From contig CALEJD010000082.1 in the NCBI GenBank assembly GCA_937898195.1, positions 1-15,536 on the forward strand: a stretch of 15,536 nucleotides of DNA, in the 5' to 3' direction. The notes under the pieces were generated by a model that worked only from the letters and a program-made list of their open reading frames with translations, was not told the DNA's origin and did no database searches. The position numbers and the translations under genes were made by a program. Shown piece by piece: positions 1-7,565 of the stretch (the stretch's first letter is position 1; the number at the start of each line of letters is the position of its first letter). Source of the stretch: an uncultured Clostridia bacterium. GTDB taxonomy: Bacteria > Bacillota > Clostridia > Oscillospirales > Acutalibacteraceae.

Positions 1-1002
1 GATTATGAAGGTAGCGGTCAATCAGTTATGGAAATGAGTCACCGCTCAAAAGTTTATGATTCAATTATTAAAGGCGCAGAGCAACTTCTTCGTGAGCTTT
101 ATAACATTCCTGAAAACTATAAAGTTCTCTTTTTACAAGGTGGTGCTTCAACACAGTTTGCAGCTATTCCTCTTAACTTTATGAATAAAAATGGTAAAGC
201 AGATTTTGTTATCACAGGTCAGTGGGCAAAAAAAGCATACCAAGAAGCACAGAAATATGGTGAATGTAAGGCAGTAGCATCTTCAGCTGACAGAACATTC
301 TCATACATCCCAAAACTCGATAAAAATGAATTTACAAAAGATGCAGACTATTTCTATATTTGTATGAACAATACAATTTATGGCACAGTTTATCACGAGT
401 TTCCTGACACTGGCGATGTTCCACTTATTGCAGATATTTCTTCATGCTTCCTTTCAGAACCACTTGACATTTCAAAATTTGCAATGGTTTATGGTGGCGC
501 ACAGAAGAATGTAGCACCTGCCGGTCTTACAATTTGCATTATTCGTGAAGATATGCTTGGTAACGCTCGTGATATCACACCAACAATGCTTAACTATCAG
601 ATTATGGCTGACAACGATTCTCTTTATAACACTCCACCCTGCTATACAATTTATATTTGCAAGCTTGTTCTTGAATGGCTTAAAGAAAATGGTGGTCTTG
701 AAGCTATGAAAGAAAGAAATGTTAAGAAAGCTAAAATTCTTTATGATTTCCTTGACAACAGCAAAATGTTTAAGGGTACAGTTGTTCCTGAAGACCGTTC
801 ACTTATGAATGTTCCTTTTGTTACTGACAGCGAAGAATTAAATGCTAAATTCATTAAAGAAGCAACAGAAGCTGGTTTTGTTAATCTTAAAGGTCACCGT
901 TCAGTTGGTGGTATGAGAGCATCAATTTATAACGCAATGCCAGTTGAAGGTGTAGAGAAACTCGTTGAATTTATGGCAGAATTTGAAAAAGCAAATTCAT
1001 AA
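1..1002 (+). CDS. serC: Phosphoserine aminotransferase, 5' end cut off by window
   Basis: SerC is a cytoplasmic PLP enzyme that moves an amino group from glutamate to 3-phosphohydroxypyruvate, giving phosphoserine, the second step of serine synthesis. The reading frame is open from base 1, and the first residues visible are followed by SVMEMSHRSK, the conserved SerC motif near residue 36 of the E. coli protein. About 25-30 N-terminal residues are therefore missing, and the ATG at base 28 is internal. The PLP-binding Asp lies in ADISS (bases 430-444). The Schiff-base Lys is at bases 505-507 in the conserved GGAQKNVAPAG stretch. The C-terminal part includes HRSVGGMRASIYNA, the usual phosphate-binding end of the family. 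The stop overlaps the ribosome site of serA, so the two are translated from one message. The family call is secure. Confidence 0.96.
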   Translation, partial: DYEGSGQSVMEMSHRSKVYDSIIKGAEQLLRELYNIPENYKVLFLQGGASTQFAAIPLNFMNKNGKADFVITGQWAKKAYQEAQKYGECKAVASSADRTFSYIPKLDKNEFTKDADYFYICMNNTIYGTVYHEFPDTGDVPLIADISSCFLSEPLDISKFAMVYGGAQKNVAPAGLTICIIREDMLGNARDITPTMLNYQIMADNDSLYNTPPCYTIYICKLVLEWLKENGGLEAMKERNVKKAKILYDFLDNSKMFKGTVVPEDRSLMNVPFVTDSEELNAKFIKEATEAGFVNLKGHRSVGGMRASIYNAMPVEGVEKLVEFMAEFEKANS

Positions 1003-1006
1003 GGAG
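1001..1006 (+). promoter_or_regulatory. Ribosome binding site of serA
   Basis: AAGGAG starts inside the serC stop codon (TAA at 1000-1002) and lies 9 bases before the ATG at 1016. This favours the ATG at 1016 over a start at 965 inside serC, which would add 17 residues with no family resemblance. Confidence 0.85.
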
Positions 1007-1015
1007 CAAAATATT

Positions 1016-2179
1016 ATGTATAACATTTTAACTTTAAATAAAATTTCAGAAACAGGTCTTTGCAAATTCAGCAACGAATATAACTGTTCAACTGAAATGG
1101 CAAACCCAGATGCAATTCTTGTTCGTTCAGCATCTATGCACGAAATGACTTTCGAAGAAAACACTCTTGCTATTGCGAGAGCAGGCGCTGGTGTTAACAA
1201 TATTCCAATTGACAAATGCAGTGAAGCAGGTATAGTTGTATTCAATACTCCTGGTGCAAACGCAAATGCGGTTAAAGAGCTTGTGCTCACAGGACTTTTC
1301 CTTTCATCAAGAAAAGTTATTCCTGCTATTGACTGGGCAAAGACTCTTAAAGGCAATGGCGACACAGTGCCAAAAGATGTTGAAAAAGGCAAGAGTGCAT
1401 TTGCAGGTCCTGAAATCAAAGGCAAAACTCTTGGTGTTATCGGCCTTGGCGCTATTGGTATACTCGTTGCAAACGCAGCAGCTGCACTTGGAATGAAAGT
1501 AATTGGTTATGACCCCTTCCTTTCAGTCACACAAAGTATTACTCTCAATCATCACGTTAAACTCACAGATAATCTTAACACTATTTATACCGAAAGTGAC
1601 TATATCACTCTCCACTTACCGCTTAATGATAATACCCGTGGACTTATCAATGCTGAAACAATTGGTATTATGAAAGATGGCGTGAGAATTCTCAACTTTG
1701 CTCGTGGCGAATTGGTTGATACAGCAAATATTATTGAAGCACTTGAAAATGGCAAGGTTTCTGCTTATGTTACTGATTTCCCTAACGATGCTGTTATTGG
1801 TGCAACAGGTGTTATTGCTATTCCACACTTAGGCGCATCAACTCCTGAATCAGAAGACAATTGTGCAGTTATGGCAGTAGAGCAAGTTGCTGACTATCTT
1901 GAAAATGGTAGTATTGTAAATTCAGTTAACTACCCTGCTGTAGAGCTTGCTCCTAGTGAGAAACACCGTATTACAATCATGCACAAAAACATTTCAGGTA
2001 TTGTTAGTAAGATTACCTCGGGACTTGCAAATGAAGATGTAAACATTGATAATATGGTAAACAAATCAAAGGGCGAATATGCTTATACTGTTATTGACTC
2101 AGATACAGAAGCATCAGCAGAAGCAATAAATGCACTTAAAAAGATTAACGGAATTATTAGAATCAGAGTTATTAAATAA
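1016..2179 (+). CDS. serA: D-3-phosphoglycerate dehydrogenase with C-terminal ACT domain
   Basis: SerA oxidises 3-phosphoglycerate to 3-phosphohydroxypyruvate with NAD and supplies the substrate for SerC encoded just upstream. The protein has 387 residues. Visible parts are an N-terminal half of the substrate domain with NTPGANANAVKEL (residues 77-89), a Rossmann NAD site VIGLGAIG (141-148), catalytic Arg230 in NFARGELVD, and catalytic His271 in PHLGASTPESEDN. An ACT domain runs from about residue 318 to the end, which suggests feedback control by serine. The ACT domain follows the catalytic core directly, so the extra domain of long SerA forms is absent. The residue aligned with the usual catalytic Glu (DVFPTEP in E. 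coli) is Asp258 in TDFPNDA. This could also be read as another 2-hydroxyacid dehydrogenase, but the ACT domain and the serC neighbour make SerA by far the best call. Confidence 0.93.
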   Translation: MYNILTLNKISETGLCKFSNEYNCSTEMANPDAILVRSASMHEMTFEENTLAIARAGAGVNNIPIDKCSEAGIVVFNTPGANANAVKELVLTGLFLSSRKVIPAIDWAKTLKGNGDTVPKDVEKGKSAFAGPEIKGKTLGVIGLGAIGILVANAAAALGMKVIGYDPFLSVTQSITLNHHVKLTDNLNTIYTESDYITLHLPLNDNTRGLINAETIGIMKDGVRILNFARGELVDTANIIEALENGKVSAYVTDFPNDAVIGATGVIAIPHLGASTPESEDNCAVMAVEQVADYLENGSIVNSVNYPAVELAPSEKHRITIMHKNISGIVSKITSGLANEDVNIDNMVNKSKGEYAYTVIDSDTEASAEAINALKKINGIIRIRVIK

Positions 2180-2191
2180 TTTAACAAAGCG

Positions 2192-2219
2192 AAAGACCTA
2201 CTCGTTTGAGTAGGTCTTT
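2192..2219 (+). terminator. Intrinsic terminator after serA, probably bidirectional
   Basis: A perfect 12-bp stem (AAAGACCTACTC pairing with GAGTAGGTCTTT) closes on the 4-base loop GTTT and runs into a T-rich stretch ending in TTTTTTATT. It begins 12 bases after the serA stop. The converging gene on the other strand ends at 2224, so the same stem sits 4 bases past its stop. The T run on that side is shorter and interrupted, so termination there is likely weaker. Confidence 0.92.
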
Positions 2220-2223
2220 TTTA

Positions 2224-3318
2224 TTAAAATTCGCAAATACTGTTTTCTATGAATCGCGCATCAGAGTATTTCTCGGCACCTGATTCAAAGATTCCATAAA
2301 CGTTATTGTTTTTAATATCAATTCCTTCTAGCATTGGCGGCAAAGTCTTTTTATCTATTTGCGCATTTTCGCACAAAAAATATATTGGCACTATTTTGTC
2401 ATTAACCATATAAGAATATGTACTTTCAGCAGAAACAACGTCTTTATAAGTGTGCAAATACGAATAGTTTTTTCTGCCATAAGATACGCTCAAAACAAAC
2501 TTTCCATCACTTAGTCTTGATATCCCCTGAACTCTGTTTGGAACAGCAAGAGAAAATTCTGGAATTGATATATCTTTATTTGATTTATTAAATTCCAATG
2601 AAGATATTTTATATGCATTCACTCTCGCAAAACTTACTTCAAGTGGTGACATCATAATGTGGTGTGATTCATCAGTATTATAATCTCCATCATTTGTGTA
2701 AAACTCACCAACATACAAGTACTTTCCATCACAGTTCAAATATGAGCAATTAACATCAGTATAAATAAATTCATTTAGAATAATGTTATGATAATCACCA
2801 AGATTAACAATTTTTTTGATTTCAACCCTTGAAACTGATTTATTACAGGTTATATACAAATATGTGCCATCATCGCCAATGCCACCTACGTGTCCTGTAA
2901 AAGATTTTCCATTTTCATCAAGCAAATTAATCGTTTTAATGCGTTTATTGGTTTCTGCGTCTATTAAGGCTAAAATAGAAGACTTTTCAGAATGATAATA
3001 TGAAATAAAATATACGTTTAGTTTTTCGCAATAACAAAATCCCTGTGGTATATAACCACTTTTTGTTTCAGGTATTTTGGCAATAGCTAAATAATTTGAA
3101 AATGAATTATTTGAATAATTAAATCTTTCACAAAAGCGACCAATTGTTTCATCAGCATTTGCAATAAACTTACTATAAAAATTAGCTTGTTTGGGTGCCC
3201 CAGCACCACTAATATAGACAGAAAGAAAAAAGGTCAAACTGCATAAAATCATTATAAAGATAAATTTTAACCTAAATTTAATAAGACTCTTTGTGGATGA
3301 CATCTCAACTATCACCAT
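2224..3318 (-). CDS. Membrane-anchored or secreted propeller-like protein of unknown function
   Basis: I do not recognise a named family. The 364-residue product has a basic start and one hydrophobic segment at about residues 18-37, so it is an anchored or exported protein with its bulk outside the membrane. The rest is beta-rich with recurring motifs: GYIPQGFCY followed by YFISYY, LIDAETNKRIKTI, GHVGGIGDDGTYLYIT, and NCDGKYLYVGEF. Such repeats suggest a beta-propeller, resembling secreted proteins with the same IPQG/GHVGG pattern. This fold assignment is inference. It is the last gene of the folate unit and its first ATG overlaps the upstream exonuclease gene by 14 bases. A second ATG at 3301-3303, just after the exonuclease stop, would shorten it by 5 residues. 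Neither start has a strong ribosome site, so the start is uncertain. Confidence 0.8.
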   Translation of the reverse strand: MVIVEMSSTKSLIKFRLKFIFIMILCSLTFFLSVYISGAGAPKQANFYSKFIANADETIGRFCERFNYSNNSFSNYLAIAKIPETKSGYIPQGFCYCEKLNVYFISYYHSEKSSILALIDAETNKRIKTINLLDENGKSFTGHVGGIGDDGTYLYITCNKSVSRVEIKKIVNLGDYHNIILNEFIYTDVNCSYLNCDGKYLYVGEFYTNDGDYNTDESHHIMMSPLEVSFARVNAYKISSLEFNKSNKDISIPEFSLAVPNRVQGISRLSDGKFVLSVSYGRKNYSYLHTYKDVVSAESTYSYMVNDKIVPIYFLCENAQIDKKTLPPMLEGIDIKNNNVYGIFESGAEKYSDARFIENSICEF

Positions 3319-4168
3319 TTTCTTTTACAGTATGAATTATTTCCGAATAATTGCGTTTTATATCAAGTCGGTCATAGAACTTTTTAATACGAAGATTAAC
3401 TCTAAACTCCCTATCACAATTAGTGCAATAAAAAACTCCCCTAAATGACTGATTCATAAATTTCCACTTTTTCAAGGTTTCGACTTTGCCACCACATATA
3501 TCACAATAGCAATTAAACAAATTTTTATCAATAAGTGGGTCATTTTTACTTTTAATTACATAAGGTTTAAACGCTAGACGAGCATAAAAATCTGCATCAC
3601 AAATCTTTATAAACTCATTAAGTTTTTCTTTATTATATACCTTTTTAAAGCATTCCGCACTTAAAAGGCTGTCATCTAAAGCTCTGTGATGTGGATACTT
3701 TTCAGCGTCAATTTGGAGGCACTCAGCTGCATATGATAACCCTGCTTGTTGCACATTTTCCATATCAATAAAGCACTGACAATATCTTTGTAAATCTGCA
3801 TATTGTTTAATAAAATCAATTTTATCTTTTTTAAGAAAGCACTTGAAGTTAGTGAGCATTGTTCTGATATCGGTATCGCCCCAAGTCATAACAATAGCAT
3901 CATCACCCACCCATTTTTCAAGCAAAGTAATGGCCTCTTTAAATGGTTTTCCGCCAAACACATCTTCATTTGTAATATGAGTTAAATCTTTTATTCTTGT
4001 GCGTAATTTTTTAGAAACAGCTGGTTTAATAAGTTCAGAATATGTATCAACAATTTCAAGTTCATCGTTAAGTTTGACTGCACCGATTTCAATTATTTCA
4101 TTGACAAATTTTTGAGTGGATTTCATATATGCGTTATTCCACTCTAAATCCATAATTATATAGTTCAT
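3305..4168 (-). CDS. DEDDh-type 3'-5' exonuclease with C-terminal zinc ribbon
   Basis: This 287-residue cytoplasmic protein has an N-terminal exonuclease domain of the DnaQ/RNase T superfamily (residues 1-180). Exo I is IIMDLEW (Asp7, Glu9), Exo II is WGDTDIRTM (Asp100), and Exo III is HRALDD (His161, Asp166), so all acidic and histidine ligands for the two metal ions are present. The plain domain resembles the KapD/ERI-1-like group, which acts on RNA or DNA ends. After it come two CxxC knuckles (Cys222/Cys225 and Cys248/Cys251) spaced 22 residues apart, typical of a zinc ribbon that could bind nucleic acid. The ATG at 4168 follows a GGTGA ribosome site, 9 bases after folK. Its substrate cannot be told from sequence, and I see no reason to link it to folate. 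Confidence 0.88.
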   Translation of the reverse strand: MNYIIMDLEWNNAYMKSTQKFVNEIIEIGAVKLNDELEIVDTYSELIKPAVSKKLRTRIKDLTHITNEDVFGGKPFKEAITLLEKWVGDDAIVMTWGDTDIRTMLTNFKCFLKKDKIDFIKQYADLQRYCQCFIDMENVQQAGLSYAAECLQIDAEKYPHHRALDDSLLSAECFKKVYNKEKLNEFIKICDADFYARLAFKPYVIKSKNDPLIDKNLFNCYCDICGGKVETLKKWKFMNQSFRGVFYCTNCDREFRVNLRIKKFYDRLDIKRNYSEIIHTVKENGDS

Positions 4169-4177
4169 AAATCACCG

Positions 4178-4666
4178 TTAATCTATTTTTATTATATCTG
4201 AATATTTCTTTATGCCTTCACCCGTCAAAGAGTTTTGAGCCCATTCTCTGTCAAATAACGGATTGTTAAATTCAATATCAAGTAAAGGTCTTAAAACAAA
4301 TTCACGTTCAAACATTCTTGGGTGTGGTAAAATGAGTGAAGGTGTATTATACTTTTCGTCTTCATATAATAACAAATCAATATCAATTACTCTTGGTCCG
4401 TTTTTTATATTTCTTATTCTGCCAAGACCTGCTTCAATACCAAGACAAGCACCAAGAACGTTTTGTGCTGTCAACTCAGTTTCAATCTCAACTGCAATAT
4501 TTAGAAAATCATCCTGTTCTGCAAATCCAACAGGGTCAGTTTCATAGACTTTTGATATAGATGAGACATTTGTTGTTGGCAATAGATTTAAGGCAATTAA
4601 AGCACTTTTTAGATTTTCTTCGCGGTTGCCTATATTTGTACCTATGCCTAAATACGCTTTACTCAT
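4178..4666 (-). CDS. folK: 2-amino-4-hydroxy-6-hydroxymethyldihydropteridine pyrophosphokinase (HPPK)
   Basis: FolK transfers pyrophosphate from ATP to 6-hydroxymethyl-7,8-dihydropterin, making the activated pterin that FolP uses. At 162 residues it is of normal single-domain length. Family signatures are YLGIGTNIGNRE at the start (residues 5-16), SKVYETDPVG (38-47), QDDFLNIAVEIET (51-63), and GPRVIDIDLLLY (90-101), in which Asp95 and Asp97 bind magnesium. PHPRMFEREFVLRPL (115-129) is the usual C-terminal signature. Its ATG overlaps the folB stop as ATGA, indicating coupled translation. No fusion to FolB or FolP is present. Confidence 0.97.
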   Translation of the reverse strand: MSKAYLGIGTNIGNREENLKSALIALNLLPTTNVSSISKVYETDPVGFAEQDDFLNIAVEIETELTAQNVLGACLGIEAGLGRIRNIKNGPRVIDIDLLLYEDEKYNTPSLILPHPRMFEREFVLRPLLDIEFNNPLFDREWAQNSLTGEGIKKYSDIIKID

Positions 4667-5025
4667 TCTCTTTTCCTTTCAATTTGAACTGCAACATAGT
4701 CAAACTCTGCTTTAATTGGTGCTTCTGGTTTCATAACTGTAATTTTAATTACTTGAATTTTCTCATATTCTTCAAATAAGGCATCAATTATTCTTTGTGC
4801 TACCCTTTCAATTAAATCATCTTTTTGACTTTGAGCAACTCGTCTGACTGTTTTAATCATTTTTGCATAACTTACTGTATCATCCACATTATCAGTTGTG
4901 CACGGATTAGTTAAATCAACACCCGCTTCAATATCAAAGATAAAATTTTGCCCTTCCACCTTTTCTTCTGGGTTAACACCGTGATAGCAAAACAATTTAA
5001 GGTTTTTAATAATTATTTTATCCAT
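4663..5025 (-). CDS. folB: Dihydroneopterin aldolase
   Basis: FolB cleaves 7,8-dihydroneopterin to 6-hydroxymethyl-7,8-dihydropterin and glycolaldehyde, the step before FolK. The 120-residue product is of standard length. It shows the FCYHGVNPEEKVEGQ signature (residues 12-26) with Glu21 in the conserved acidic position, DTVSYAKM with the catalytic Tyr53, ERVAQRIIDAL (73-83), and catalytic Lys99 in VMKPEAPI. The ATG at 5025 is preceded by AAGGGG at a good distance. The gene starts 1 base after the folP stop and overlaps folK by 4 bases. Confidence 0.96.
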   Translation of the reverse strand: MDKIIIKNLKLFCYHGVNPEEKVEGQNFIFDIEAGVDLTNPCTTDNVDDTVSYAKMIKTVRRVAQSQKDDLIERVAQRIIDALFEEYEKIQVIKITVMKPEAPIKAEFDYVAVQIERKRE

Positions 5026-5026
5026 A

Positions 5027-5851
5027 TTATCCCCTTACAATTGCATCAGCCATTTTTAAAGCCAATGCATTTTCTCTAGCATTATGAACTCTAACAAAGT
5101 CCGCACCATTTGTTACTGCTAAAACATTTGCAGATATAGTTCCATAAACTCTATCATAGCCATCAGTATTTGTAGTTTCACCGATAATTCTCTTTGATGA
5201 CAAAGCCACTAAAAGTGCATTATCGTTTTTTATTGATTTAAGATTTTTTAAAAGTTCAATGCTTTGTTCAGTTGTTTTTCCAAACCCAACACCTATGTCA
5301 AGCATTATTTGGTTATTGGGAATGCCATATTTTTCACAATTATCCTGAATATCAATAAAAAACGCTTTAACTTCTTCAACAATACTGTTCTTATACTTAG
5401 GAACAAAGTCCGAATTACCGCCGCCTGTATGCGTAATTATCCAACCTGCATTATGCTCTTTTATAACACTAGCCATTTCACTTGAAAAAGCACCAGATAC
5501 ATCATTGATTATTGATGCACCATTCTGCAACGCATATTCTGCAACAACTGGATAAAATGTATCAACTGATATTACCGCTTTTGTTTCATTATAGAGATAT
5601 GGCAAATATTTCTTAATGATTTCTAATTCTTCATCTGCACTAATTATTTTGTGACCTGGACGGGTAGATTGAGCGCCAATATCAATAATATCTGCACCAT
5701 CATTAAGCATTTCTTTTGTATGCTCTAACGCTTTCTCTATTGTGTTATATTTTCCACCATCATAAAACGAATCATCAGTAACGTTCAAAATGCCCATGAT
5801 ATAGGTTTTATTCCCTAATTCAAATTCAAAATTTTTACCTTTAAACATCAT
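5027..5851 (-). CDS. folP: Dihydropteroate synthase
   Basis: FolP joins the pterin pyrophosphate made by FolK to p-aminobenzoate, giving dihydropteroate. It is the target of sulfonamides. The 274-residue TIM-barrel protein shows [15 protein letters not shown] (residues 19-33), [11 protein letters not shown] (56-66), SVDTFYP (95-101), NDVSGAF (116-122), [11 protein letters not shown] (183-193), Lys220 in [10 protein letters not shown], and RVHNARENA (254-262), so all pterin and phosphate contacts look intact. One loop, [10 protein letters not shown] (140-149), departs from the usual MHMQGTPxTMQ pattern, though its His is kept. The gene starts ATGATG, with the first ATG overlapping the folE stop as ATGA. 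Either Met could be used, and they differ by one residue. Function is secure. Confidence 0.96.
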   Translation of the reverse strand: MMFKGKNFEFELGNKTYIMGILNVTDDSFYDGGKYNTIEKALEHTKEMLNDGADIIDIGAQSTRPGHKIISADEELEIIKKYLPYLYNETKAVISVDTFYPVVAEYALQNGASIINDVSGAFSSEMASVIKEHNAGWIITHTGGGNSDFVPKYKNSIVEEVKAFFIDIQDNCEKYGIPNNQIMLDIGVGFGKTTEQSIELLKNLKSIKNDNALLVALSSKRIIGETTNTDGYDRVYGTISANVLAVTNGADFVRVHNARENALALKMADAIVRG

Positions 5852-6411
5852 TTTATACCTAAAAGTGTCATTACTTCCGCTCTGGTTCTTGCATCTTTTT
5901 TCATTGTACCGCGCAAAGCAGATGTCTGTGTTTTTGAACTCGCCGCACGAATACCACGCATTGTCATACAGAGATGCTCAGCTTCAACAACTACTGCAAC
6001 ACCCTGTGGTTGCATTTCTTTTTCAATAAAATCAGCAATTTGCGCAGTTAATCTTTCTTGAAGTTGTGGACGACGAGCATAAGAGTTTACTATTCTTGCA
6101 AGTTTTGATAATCCAATAACTAAACCATTGTCATTAGGAATATATGCAATATGAGCTTTACCTACAAAAGGCAAAAAGTGATGTTCACACATTGAATACA
6201 TTGGAATATCTCTAACAATAACAATCTCATCACTTTGTCCTTCGTGAAACATTTTAAGATGTTTTGTTGGGTCTTCTTCTAAACCAGAGAATATTTCTTC
6301 ATACATATTAGCAACACGTTTTGGTGTTTCCTGAAGACCTTCTCTATCAGGGTCTTCCCCTATTGCAATTAAAATTTCTCTGAATGCTCTTTCAATTCTT
6401 TCTTTATCCAC
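5848..6411 (-). CDS. folE: GTP cyclohydrolase I
   Basis: FolE opens the guanine ring of GTP to make dihydroneopterin triphosphate, the first step of folate synthesis. It is a zinc enzyme. With the start chosen here it has 187 residues. It shows [16 protein letters not shown] with zinc ligands Cys75 and His78, [20 protein letters not shown], and [12 protein letters not shown] with zinc ligand Cys148. This is the complete signature of the FolE1 family. I chose the GTG at 6411 because an AGAAGG ribosome site lies 9 bases before it. A TTG at 6420 would add three residues but abuts the ribosome site with no spacing. The gene follows the transglutaminase stop and overlaps folP by 4 bases. No separate phosphatase gene for the triphosphate is present nearby. 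Confidence 0.95.
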   Translation of the reverse strand: MDKERIERAFREILIAIGEDPDREGLQETPKRVANMYEEIFSGLEEDPTKHLKMFHEGQSDEIVIVRDIPMYSMCEHHFLPFVGKAHIAYIPNDNGLVIGLSKLARIVNSYARRPQLQERLTAQIADFIEKEMQPQGVAVVVEAEHLCMTMRGIRAASSKTQTSALRGTMKKDARTRAEVMTLLGIK

Positions 6412-6416
6412 TAAAA

Positions 6417-7556
6417 TCAACCTTCTTTAAAAATAATGCAAATATACTGTAAATCATCGTCTGAATAATATTCAACTGCATCTGTTTTTAAGTTTCTGCC
6501 AGATTTTTTTACCGCAGAACCTACATATTCAAAAAACTGTGCATTATCATTTATTGAATTAATCGCTCTATCATAATCAACTTTATTTTTAAAACAAAGT
6601 TCAACAGTATTTCTACCAGTTTTAAGCACTCTTGCACTTGGTTCAGTAAACTGTGAAAAATGATAAAACGTGTGCGCATAAGTACCGTTTCTCACTGAAT
6701 AATTAAAATATGTACCATAACAATTATTTTCTGATGGTTCTAAATTTGAATGGTCACGTGATATTTGCTCATCAGTTACATTAAAATACATATAACTTGG
6801 TACATTAGATTCATCGTTGTCATTCCAAGTAACATCAAGATGATAATTTTCATTATTAAGTTTAACAATATTCCACATATGTGGTTCTGTTTCACCATCA
6901 GCAGTTCCATCGCCAATAATGAGATAATTATATATTTCAGATTTGTCAAGCAGAATCTGCATTGCTCTGGCATAGCCCTCGCAAACTGCTCTGCCATTAA
7001 TCAATGTATTATGTACAGAAGCGCCTACATTACCAAAAGTGTCCATATCATATACTGTGTTTTTACAGATATAGTCATGAAAAAACAGTTCTTTTTCATA
7101 ATCAGTTACACAAAAGCTTGCTTGACTTAAAATCTCGTTAATCTTATTATTTAATTCTGTTGTATACTTAATTGCTTCATCTTGCGTATAAGAATAATTC
7201 GGCTTGAAAACAACTTTGTTGCCATAATTAAAATACTTATAATCTGTTTTTAACCAAAATATTTCAGGATTATCATATAAAATAGCGGTAAAAACATCTG
7301 ATAAAGCTTCATCGTCGATTTTCAAAGTGCATTTTTCATCAAAATTCTTTACTGACGCATACATTGTTATATAGGCATCTTTACCAGCGTCATCTAATTG
7401 ATTATAGTAATGCATACTTTTCCAACCAAACTCAGTGTTATAATCAATGGTCGGTTGGTTTGATATTTCAACATCTTCAAATGGATTGCTATTAAAAATA
7501 AAAAGCCCTGCAACACAAGCAATAATTATCAATATTAATTTCAGTGAATTTTTCAT
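6417..7556 (-). CDS. Exported or membrane-anchored transglutaminase-like (papain-fold) protein
   Basis: The 379-residue product has an N-terminal hydrophobic segment (about residues 5-22) and then an extracytoplasmic region. The transglutaminase-like core lies at about residues 155-245. It has [13 protein letters not shown], then [13 protein letters not shown] with catalytic Cys192, EPHMWNIV with His226, and YHLDVTWND with Asp241. All three members of the Cys-His-Asp triad are present, so it is probably active as a protease, peptidase or crosslinking enzyme. The C-terminal 130 residues are unassigned. The leader contains IIAC, which loosely fits a lipobox, but hydrophobic residues continue past the Cys, so a transmembrane anchor seems likelier. 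The ATG follows a clear AAGGTGA ribosome site. It lies 9 bases after the LCP-like gene. Its substrate is not evident. Confidence 0.87.
   Translation of the reverse strand: MKNSLKLILIIIACVAGLFIFNSNPFEDVEISNQPTIDYNTEFGWKSMHYYNQLDDAGKDAYITMYASVKNFDEKCTLKIDDEALSDVFTAILYDNPEIFWLKTDYKYFNYGNKVVFKPNYSYTQDEAIKYTTELNNKINEILSQASFCVTDYEKELFFHDYICKNTVYDMDTFGNVGASVHNTLINGRAVCEGYARAMQILLDKSEIYNYLIIGDGTADGETEPHMWNIVKLNNENYHLDVTWNDNDESNVPSYMYFNVTDEQISRDHSNLEPSENNCYGTYFNYSVRNGTYAHTFYHFSQFTEPSARVLKTGRNTVELCFKNKVDYDRAINSINDNAQFFEYVGSAVKKSGRNLKTDAVEYYSDDDLQYICIIFKEG
6421..6426 (-). promoter_or_regulatory. Ribosome binding site that decides the folE start
   Basis: AGAAGG on the - strand ends directly against a TTG codon (6420-6418), leaving no spacer, but is 9 bases from a GTG codon (6411-6409). 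This spacing supports the GTG as the real start. Confidence 0.7.
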
Positions 7557-7565
7557 TTAATCACC

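Noticed and set aside
997..1425. Long open frame on the - strand inside serA
   Set aside because: It lies opposite a secure gene, has no ribosome site and shows no family resemblance. It is a by-product of codon bias.
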